Shown: positions 1 to 4,430 of the stretch, one piece after another | Layout: every line of letters starts with the position of its first letter | Position numbering within the stretch: position 1 is the stretch's first letter | Assembly: GCA_937908275.1 (NCBI GenBank) | Contig: CALERA010000176.1 | Coordinates: forward strand, 1 to 8,250 | Length of the DNA stretch: 8,250 nt | Origin: an uncultured Desulfarculaceae bacterium | GTDB taxonomy: Bacteria > Desulfobacterota > Desulfarculia > Desulfarculales > Desulfarculaceae | Direction of reading: 5' to 3' | Translations under genes and position numbers: made by a program | The notes under the pieces: generated by a model | What the model saw: only the letters and a program-made list of their open reading frames with translations | Told to the model about the DNA's origin: nothing | Databases searched by the model: none

Positions 1-737
1 AGGGCCAGGGGCAGGCCGCTGTTCAGGGAGACCTGGGCCGCCAGGGGGGCCTTGCTGCCCAGCACCGCCCAGGTCTGGCCCGTCCAATCCAGGCGCACCG
101 CCAGGCGGCGGCCCTGGAGGGCGAAGCTGGGCCAGGCGAAGGTCACCCCCAGCTCGCCGGCCAGGTCGCGGTTTTTCTCGAAATAGGCCAGGCAGCGGGC
201 CACCAGGGGGTCGCCGGCCGGGCGCTCGGCCAGGCCCCGGCCCAGGATCTCCTCCCGGCGGTGCAGGACCACGGTCTGGGTGCGCTTGGCCAGCACCAGC
301 TCGCTGCTCATGGATTGCAGTTTTTTGTCGGCCAGCTGGCGGCTCTTGCCCTCCAGCTCCAGGCTGCCCAGGGCGGTCAGGTGGCCCGGGGCCTCGATGC
401 GGTAGTCCAGGCGGGTGACATAGGCCAACAGCCGGTCCTCGGACTTTTTGCCGGCATTCTCGTCCACCACCTGGGGCAGCCAGGGCAGGGGAATCAGGCC
501 CTGGGCGTCGCTGCGATAGGGGCCCGGGTCCCGGGGACGGCCGGCCTGGGCCACCACCACCGCCTCGGCCCCGGCCAGGGGCCGGTCGGAACCGTCCAGA
601 ACCCGCAGGGTCAGGGGTTGCACCGGGGGCGGGCCGGTGTTTTCCGGGGGCGGCGCGGCGGCGCAGCCACTCAGGGTCAACAGGAGCCCCAGGCCCAGGG
701 CCGGGACCAGCCAGCGCCTCCAGCCGCCGCGTTTCAC
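1..737 (-). CDS. Putative outer-membrane lipoprotein, 3' end missing
   Basis: This gene starts at a GTG (737-735) and is open to the window edge, giving about 245 visible residues with no stop. The N-terminus is a lipoprotein signal: positive residues (MKRGGWRR), a hydrophobic stretch rich in Leu/Gly, and the lipobox LSGC with the lipidated Cys at residue 25. The residue after Cys is Ala, not Asp, so outer-membrane sorting is expected. A Pro-rich linker (29-41) follows. Next comes a segment of the type LRVLDGSDRPLAGAEAVVV (about 44-62), which resembles carboxypeptidase-regulatory/Ig-like beta domains. The rest (RIEAPGH, later a Trp-containing beta region) is not recognised. The GTG overlaps the stop of the upstream gene as GTGA, and GAGGAG lies 5-6 bases before it, so the two genes should be translationally coupled. 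The function is unknown. The reading frame and lipobox are secure; the Ig-like assignment is only a resemblance. Confidence 0.8.
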   Translation of the reverse strand, partial: MKRGGWRRWLVPALGLGLLLTLSGCAAAPPPENTGPPPVQPLTLRVLDGSDRPLAGAEAVVVAQAGRPRDPGPYRSDAQGLIPLPWLPQVVDENAGKKSEDRLLAYVTRLDYRIEAPGHLTALGSLELEGKSRQLADKKLQSMSSELVLAKRTQTVVLHRREEILGRGLAERPAGDPLVARCLAYFEKNRDLAGELGVTFAWPSFALQGRRLAVRLDWTGQTWAVLGSKAPLAAQVSLNSGLPLA

Positions 738-1144
738 GCCGACTCCTCGCGCGCAGGTTTGCTCAGCCGCTTGAGCAGCCGGGTCCGCTCCTCGCCGGTG
801 GGGCCGGCCGTCACCCAGGTCACCTCCAGCAGGAAACGCACCTGGTTCTCCCGCTCCAGGCGGTTGAAGCGCACCACCTCGCCGATCAGGCCCTGGGTCG
901 GCTCCTCGGCTCCGTTGTCCAGGGGCAGGACCATGGCCCATTTGGGGGTGATGTTGTGCACGTCCATCAGGACATGGGAGCCGTCGATGAAAGGCGATTC
1001 CAGCAGGAATTCCGCGCCTTTCTTGCCGACGGTCAGCAGCCCCACCCTGACCTGGGAGGTGAGGATCCGGAGGTCGTCCTGGGCCACCATGCGCAGGCCG
1101 GCCTGACCGATGAGCTTATCCGCGATACCACGGCGGGCGAACAT
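734..1144 (-). CDS. Uncharacterised small protein, possibly PilZ-like
   Basis: This is a soluble protein of 136 aa with no signal peptide or membrane helix. The middle (VGLLTVGKKGAEFLL, then SHVLMDVHNITP) and end (GLIGEVVRF, then RFLLEVTWV) alternate like beta strands. The order of an Asn-Ile-Thr-Pro turn followed by a GEVVR strand recalls PilZ barrels, which bind c-di-GMP. However, the diagnostic RxxxR and (D/N)xSxxG motifs are not intact, so PilZ is only a suggestion. Start choice: an ATG at 1153-1151 (139 aa) has no spaced Shine-Dalgarno sequence. AAAGGA at 1158-1153 sits 8 bases before the second in-frame ATG (1144-1142), which is preferred here. It is the first gene of a coupled pair; its TGA is shared with the GTG start of the lipoprotein gene. 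A -10 element lies about 100 bases upstream. Confidence 0.7.
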   Translation of the reverse strand: MFARRGIADKLIGQAGLRMVAQDDLRILTSQVRVGLLTVGKKGAEFLLESPFIDGSHVLMDVHNITPKWAMVLPLDNGAEEPTQGLIGEVVRFNRLERENQVRFLLEVTWVTAGPTGEERTRLLKRLSKPAREESA

Positions 1145-1242
1145 CTGGCGCATCCTTTGGCTTTGAGCGTGGAACCGGTCCGCGCCCCGGCGGGGCAGAC
1201 CGGGACCCTGCGCGCCCCCCGATTCCGGGCGGGCTGGGATTC

Positions 1243-1248
1243 ATTATA
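1243..1248 (-). promoter_or_regulatory. Candidate -10 element (TATAAT) for the lipoprotein pair
   Basis: Read on the minus strand this is a perfect TATAAT in an AT-rich patch (AGTTAGCTATAATGAATCC) within otherwise GC-rich DNA. It is about 100 bases upstream of the preferred start of the 136-aa gene, so the leader would be about 90 bases. The hexamer 17 bases upstream (TGCCCA) matches TTGACA poorly. The promoter would therefore be weak or activator-dependent, or the match is chance. Confidence 0.4.
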
Positions 1249-1399
1249 GCTAACTTTTCGCGCTCTGGGCAGCGTCTATGCGGGGGGAATCGGCCCAAAG
1301 GGTCCGCTGGAGATGGTGAAAGCCCCGCCGGGGCGCGGCGAACCGCGAGGGTGGGGACGGGAAAAGGACTGGGCCGGGGGCGCGAGCGGCGTGTCGCTA

Positions 1400-1460
1400 C
1401 GCGGCGGCTTGGCATGCGTTTTTGCAATTATTTGCAAAAAGCCATGCCAAGCCCGCCGCG
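1400..1460. repeat. Long imperfect inverted repeat with AT-rich centre
   Basis: The left arm (1400-1427) and right arm (1432-1460) are reverse complements at 26 of 28 positions. The exceptions are one adjacent CG/GC mismatch pair and one extra G in the right arm; a 4-base spacer (TTAT) separates them. Outer arms are GC-rich (CGCGGCGG, CTTGGCATG) and the inner arms are AT-rich (TTTTTGCAA / TTGCAAAAA). It lies 45-105 bases downstream of the stop of the LexA-like gene. The run of five T lies inside the stem rather than after it, so it is not a textbook intrinsic terminator. Alternatives are a miniature mobile-element remnant, a cruciform, or a binding site for a dimeric protein centred on TTGCAA-N4-TTGCAA. 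No flanking target duplication is visible. Confidence 0.85.
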
Positions 1461-1504
1461 ACAGGGCCTCCGCCCCGGGGAATTTCTCCCCACCCCGCCA
1501 GAGA

Positions 1505-1942
1505 TTAGTGCCGCTGGTAGTGCCGGATCAGGCCGGCCACCACCCCCAGCACCCGGACCTCCTCGTGGCGCAGCACGATGGGCGCCATCTCGCGGTTGGC
1601 CGGCTCCAGGCGGATGGCGTCGCGCTCCAGGTAGAAGCGTTTGAGGGTGACCTCGCTCTCGTTGATCAGGGCCACCACCATCTCGCCGTTCTCGGCGGTC
1701 TTGCGCTCCTCCACCACGATGATGTCCCCGGGCTTGACGTGGGCGTCGATCATGGACTCGCCCCGCACCTTGAGGGCGAAGGTGCGGTAACGCCCCAGCA
1801 TGGTGGCGGGAATGGAGACCGTGAGCTGCTCCGGCACCGCCTCGATGGGCATCCCGGCGGCCACGGTGCCCAAAAGGGGAATCTCCACCTCGCTGAGGTC
1901 GATCTCCATGCAACCCAGGTCCTCGAGGCTCAAATCCGCCAT
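1505..1942 (-). CDS. LexA-like S24 peptidase domain protein lacking the HTH domain
   Basis: The protein has 145 aa. The start is ATG at 1942-1940, with AGGAGA 7 bases upstream; an in-frame TTG at 1975 is less likely because it lies at the -10/+1 region of the promoter. After a short acidic N-terminus (1-20) it follows the LexA C-terminal domain closely. It has the Ala29-Gly30 cleavage dipeptide in PLLGTVAAG, the nucleophile Ser63 in VRGESMID, the general-base Lys101 in VTLKRFY, and the closing GVVAGLIR. Spacings (29 to 63, 63 to 101) are close to those of E. coli LexA (84 to 119, 119 to 156), so RecA-stimulated self-cleavage is chemically plausible. The winged-helix DNA-binding domain of LexA (about 70 residues) is absent, and none is encoded upstream. 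In size it resembles UmuD (139 aa), but it has Ala-Gly rather than Cys-Gly at the cleavage site and no umuC is nearby. It has its own promoter and is divergent from the NYN gene. The family is certain; the role (truncated repressor, UmuD-like factor or dimerisation partner of a full LexA) is not. Confidence 0.9.
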   Translation of the reverse strand: MADLSLEDLGCMEIDLSEVEIPLLGTVAAGMPIEAVPEQLTVSIPATMLGRYRTFALKVRGESMIDAHVKPGDIIVVEERKTAENGEMVVALINESEVTLKRFYLERDAIRLEPANREMAPIVLRHEEVRVLGVVAGLIRHYQRH

Positions 1943-1975
1943 GGCTGACTCTCCTGGTAAACAGTTGTTGATCAA

Positions 1976-2004
1976 TATATACGTCGAGTCAGATCGGATG
2001 TAAA
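1976..2004 (-). promoter_or_regulatory. Sigma70-type promoter of the LexA-like gene
   Basis: On the minus strand, TTTACA (2004-1999) is followed after exactly 17 bases by TATATA (1981-1976). Transcription would start about 30 bases before the ATG, giving a short leader with AGGAGA. An 8-bp perfect palindrome, TTGATCAA (1975-1968), lies directly over the expected start point and could be an operator. No match to an E. coli-type CTGT-N8-ACAG SOS box is present. Confidence 0.6.
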
Positions 2005-2148
2005 GGCTATTCTGCGCCCGGGGTGTGGCGCGGCCGCGCCGCGGTCTGCTATGCTGAGCCCCAGGCGGCGGGTATGTGCGGGGGGCCGCCGGCGGCGTCC
2101 CAGCGGGGGACGAGCGAGCGTGGACAGTTATAGTGCTAGGACCAAATC

Positions 2149-2829
2149 ATGAAAAAAGTCGCGGTGTTGCTCGATGGCGCCTACGTGCGCTACACCCTGT
2201 ACCGGTACGTGGACGGACCGGCCAACGATTCGCACCTGGAGCGTTACGCGCGTAACTGCGTGAAGGACAACGAGGAGCTGTTCCGGATCTACTACTACGA
2301 CTGCCTACCCTTCGAGGAGCAGCGCTTCCATCCCATCAGCCGCACCTATATCGACTTCAAGCAGACCGACGCCTATCGCAAGAGCCTCAACCTGATCCAG
2401 AACCTGGAGACCAAGGACTACTTCGCGGTGCGTTTGGGCACCCTGGCCTTCAAGGACTGGCGCCTGACCGGCCACGCCTTCAACCGCCTTTGCGAGGCCG
2501 CGGTGGACGGCCACTCGGTGGAGCCCCTGGCCCCCACCGATCTCCAGCCCGACTTCACCCAAAAGGGCGTGGACATGAAGATCGGTCTGGACATCGCCTG
2601 GCTGTCCACCAAGCACCTGGTGGACAAGATCATCCTGACCACCAACGACAGCGACTTCATCCCGGCCATGAAGTTCGCCCGGCGCGAGGGCATCCACGTG
2701 GTGCTGATGCAACTGGGCGAGGTGGGCAACATGCTGAAAGCCCACGCCGACGAGGTGCGCACCTTCGACACCGAGTACGTGGTCACCGGCGAGCGCGGAG
2801 GCGGCAACTACCGCCAGCCGAAATACTAG
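2149..2829 (+). CDS. NYN domain (LabA/DUF88 family) PIN-like ribonuclease
   Basis: The protein is a 226-aa single-domain NYN protein of the LabA/DUF88 type, a PIN-fold family of predicted metal-dependent RNA nucleases. The start ATG has AGGA 7 bases upstream. Beta strand 1 ends in the first acidic residue, Asp9 (VAVLLDGAYVR). The central acidic cluster is in KGVDMKIGLDIAWLS (Asp142, Asp148). The diagnostic C-terminal motif TTNDSDF (165-170; Asn166, Asp167, Asp169) follows, then the helix PAMKFARREGIHVVLM typical of the family. All expected metal-ligand acidic residues seem present, so catalytic activity is plausible. The last 12 residues (GERGGGNYRQPKY) form a basic, Gly-rich tail. No signal or membrane segment is present, so it should be cytoplasmic. 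It is divergent from the LexA-like gene, with about 200 bases between starts, and ends before a strong hairpin. The RNA target is unknown. Confidence 0.9.
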   Translation: MKKVAVLLDGAYVRYTLYRYVDGPANDSHLERYARNCVKDNEELFRIYYYDCLPFEEQRFHPISRTYIDFKQTDAYRKSLNLIQNLETKDYFAVRLGTLAFKDWRLTGHAFNRLCEAAVDGHSVEPLAPTDLQPDFTQKGVDMKIGLDIAWLSTKHLVDKIILTTNDSDFIPAMKFARREGIHVVLMQLGEVGNMLKAHADEVRTFDTEYVVTGERGGGNYRQPKY

Positions 2830-2867
2830 CCGCCTCCCGGGCGGCCGGGCCCAGCGGGATATAGAAG

Positions 2868-2896
2868 CGGCCCCTCCGGAGAATCCGGAGGGGCCG
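2868..2896. terminator. Strong GC hairpin between convergent genes
   Basis: A perfect 13-bp stem, CGGCCCCTCCGGA (2868-2880) with TCCGGAGGGGCCG (2884-2896), closes a GAA loop. It lies 39 bases after the NYN stop and about 60 bases from the stop of the convergent binding-protein gene. Tails are short on both sides (TCCGTTT on plus, CTTCTATA on minus), so it probably acts on both transcripts. Its arms are nearly identical to those of the hairpin at 7266-7300. Confidence 0.75.
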
Positions 2897-2955
2897 TCCG
2901 TTTGACACCGGCCGGGGTGGGGAGCCCGACCGGAGTGGGGGGGGCGTGCTGGTCG

Positions 2956-3789
2956 TTACTTGTCCAGGGGCAGCAGACCGCGCTGGGTCAGGTGCTGCAT
3001 GCCCTCCTCGGAGGCCAGGTAGTCCACCAGGCGGGCGGCCGGGGCGGCCGGGGCCGGGCTCTTCCAGACCACCGCGAAGACCTCGAAGTAGGGATAGCCG
3101 GCGTCCTTGGGACCCTTGCCGTCGATCTTCAGGATCCGGGTGGCCTCGGGCCGGCCCTGGGTGGTGGCCTGGTTGATGAAGGAGACGCCGCCGTTGACCC
3201 GGTGGACCGCCGAGGCCGAGGTGGTGGAGCGGCGGGCCATCAGGTAGTAGTCCATGGGCGCGCCGTTCATCACCAGGCGGCTGAACTCCTGGTGGGCGGC
3301 GGTGTCGGGCGCGGGCAGGATCACCCGCACCGGCAGCTTGGCCCCGCCCACCTCGCTCCAGTTGGCGATGGCCCCGGAGAAGACCCCGCGGGCCTGGGCC
3401 AGGCTCAGGCCCTTAACCTTGACCTGGGGATGGGAGATGATCACCAGGGCGTCCTTGGCCAGGGGCCGGTAGTTGAGCCCCTTGTCGGCCAGGTCCGCCG
3501 GCAGCTTCTCGGCGGTGAAGGCCAGGTCATAGCCGCCCTTGGCCAGCTTGGTCACGGCGGTGTTGGAGGCGAAGACATCCACCGCCACCTTGACCCCGGT
3601 CTTCTCGCTGAAGCCGGCCAGGGCCCCGTTCTGCAGGGCCTCGTAGACCTGGGCCGAGCAGGCCACCTTCACCACGTCGCCACTGGCCTGGGCCGGAGCC
3701 GGGGCCGCCACCAACCAAGTCAGGGCCAGGGTCAGCACCCCGACCAAACCACCGCGCCATCCCAGATGGAAAGCTGTATGTCGAGTCAT
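2956..3789 (-). CDS. Periplasmic substrate-binding protein, PstS-like
   Basis: The protein has 277 aa. The start ATG (3789-3787) is preceded by GGAGG with a 6-base spacer; a longer frame upstream has no such site and would bury the signal peptide. Residues 1-35 form a signal peptide (basic start, hydrophobic 12-29, cleavage likely after AQA before SGDVV). The mature part matches the PBP-like fold of phosphate-type binding proteins. It has VYEALQNGALAGFSEKTGVKV (two segments of the first lobe), the ligand-loop-like FASNTAV (73-79), KDALVIISHP (112-121), and the family hallmark of type FSG-x-I-x-NWSEVGG (137-149). The later GSGT anion-binding loop expected in PstS is replaced by APDTAAHQEF (160-169). 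The ligand may therefore not be phosphate. At 277 aa it is compact, and no pstCAB permease genes adjoin it. It probably binds a small anion or acts as an orphan sensor or scavenger. A structured leader precedes it. Confidence 0.8.
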   Translation of the reverse strand: MTRHTAFHLGWRGGLVGVLTLALTWLVAAPAPAQASGDVVKVACSAQVYEALQNGALAGFSEKTGVKVAVDVFASNTAVTKLAKGGYDLAFTAEKLPADLADKGLNYRPLAKDALVIISHPQVKVKGLSLAQARGVFSGAIANWSEVGGAKLPVRVILPAPDTAAHQEFSRLVMNGAPMDYYLMARRSTTSASAVHRVNGGVSFINQATTQGRPEATRILKIDGKGPKDAGYPYFEVFAVVWKSPAPAAPAARLVDYLASEEGMQHLTQRGLLPLDK

Positions 3790-3890
3790 CGTTGTCCTCC
3801 GTGCGCTTCGCCGCCCGGCCCGCCGGATGGCCTCCGGGTCGCCGAGACCGTTGTTGCGGGGCACTGCGTCCCCTTCCCTGGTTTGCAAGG
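3790..3890 (-). other. Structured leader of the binding-protein gene, possible cis-regulatory RNA
   Basis: On the minus strand, about 100 bases before the ATG contain three consecutive potential hairpins. The first is GGGGAC-GCA-GT(G)CCCC (3873-3858), the second GGTC-tcggc-GACC (3849-3837) and the third CCGGA-ggcca-TCCGG (3837-3823). They are followed by the Shine-Dalgarno sequence GGAGG. The strings GCAAACC (3886-3880) and GGGGACGCAGTGCC resemble the conserved GCAAACC...GGGACGCAAAGCC parts of the c-di-GMP-I (GEMM) riboswitch. However, the expected long GNRA-capped stem between them and the later GGxCUAA part are missing. I regard it as a candidate structured leader, not as an identified riboswitch. 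No clear -35/-10 pair was found upstream. Confidence 0.3.
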
Positions 3891-4201
3891 CTAAAGTACG
3901 GAGGCAAAAGCTTAAATAGGGTGGGGGCCTCAATCTGGCCAGGGTGAACTAACTCTGTCTGGGTGGGGATGGGAGGGCCGTGAGGCCCGGGGGAAGCCTG
4001 ACCGCCGACCGGCGGAAATGCGAATCGCTCTCACCATCTGGCCTGCTCGGCACGGGACGGGCCCCGGGCCTGCCGGGAGCGGGCCAGGGCCGGACCGGGC
4101 CCGCAAACCGCCTCTTCCCCTGCGGCTCCCAGTGATGCTACTTTGGTAGTATGGAATGAAGGCGCCCCGTTCTTTCCCCCAACGCGGTGTCGGATTAGTC
4201 C
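3790..4201. other. Divergent intergenic region rich in GC dyads
   Basis: No gene is seen in these 412 bases. Besides the minus-strand leader at its left end, it has dyads on the plus-strand side. These are GGGCC-GTGA-GGCCC with a GNRA-type loop (3975-3988), CCGCC-GACC-GGCGG (4002-4015), GCGGGCC...GGCCCGC (4079-4104), and an AT-richer ATGCTAC-TTTG-GTAGTAT (4135-4152). The last is the best candidate for a promoter or operator of the downstream membrane-protein operon, with TAGTAT as a weak -10. No confident promoter could be assigned for either direction. Confidence 0.5.
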
Positions 4202-4426
4202 ATGCGTCCAATCCTGGGAAATCGTCGCGCCCCGCGCCTGTTTTTTTGCGCGCTGGGCTTGCTTCTGTTCAGCTGGCCTTTTGGGCTCGATCCCTCCGGC
4301 CAGAGCCTGCCCGCCCTGTTCTTCTTCTACCTGACCTGCTGGGCGCTGTTCATCGCCCTCCTGGCCCTGGTGGCGGTGGCCATCCTGCGGGCCGAGGATC
4401 GAGAACGCCTCCCTCCAGGGGAGTAG
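4202..4426 (+). CDS. Small two-helix membrane protein, CbrX-like partner of the symporter-kinase
   Basis: The protein has 74 aa with two predicted membrane helices: about residues 13-27 (LFFCALGLLLFSWPF) and 36-62 (LPALFFFYLTCWALFIALLALVAVAIL), ending in a charged tail. An in-frame TAG lies just upstream (4196-4198), so this ATG is the earliest possible start; its ribosome binding site is weak. The stop is 4 bases before the next ATG, and GGGGAG at the stop serves as that gene's Shine-Dalgarno sequence, implying coupled translation. Small membrane proteins encoded directly before symporter-type histidine kinases are known, for example CbrX before CbrA in Pseudomonas, and small subunits also accompany some SSS symporters. 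The partnership is inferred from context and topology, not from sequence identity. Confidence 0.75.
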   Translation: MRPILGNRRAPRLFFCALGLLLFSWPFGLDPSGQSLPALFFFYLTCWALFIALLALVAVAILRAEDRERLPPGE

Positions 4427-4430
4427 GGCC

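Larger units (their letters stand above)
1154..1504. other. Non-coding region between two minus-strand genes
   Basis: I see no convincing gene in these 351 bases; the open frames crossing it have no ribosome binding site or recognisable domain. It holds the leader and -10 element of the 136-aa gene on its left. The centre is GC-rich without clear signals. On the right are the long inverted repeat (1400-1460) and a small GGGGA/TCCCC hairpin around 1478-1492. The latter lies just downstream of the LexA-like gene but has no T-run, so I do not call it a terminator. Confidence 0.6.

Noticed and set aside
261..1106. A 281-codon plus-strand frame over the lipoprotein and 136-aa genes
   Set aside because: It spans two coupled minus-strand genes with better evidence, and the product has GC-shadow composition.
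1961..2004. E. coli-type SOS box at the LexA-like promoter
   Set aside because: Only the AT core (GTATATAT) matches; the CTGT/ACAG ends are absent.
3823..3890. Cobalamin riboswitch
   Set aside because: AGGGAA and CCCCGCAAC strings occur, but the GGTG...AATCC segment and the B12 box (GCCACTG) are missing and the spacing is wrong.
2902..3894. A 330-codon plus-strand frame over the binding-protein gene
   Set aside because: It is low-complexity Gly/His/Leu-rich antisense translation; the minus-strand frame has a signal peptide, family motifs and a Shine-Dalgarno sequence.
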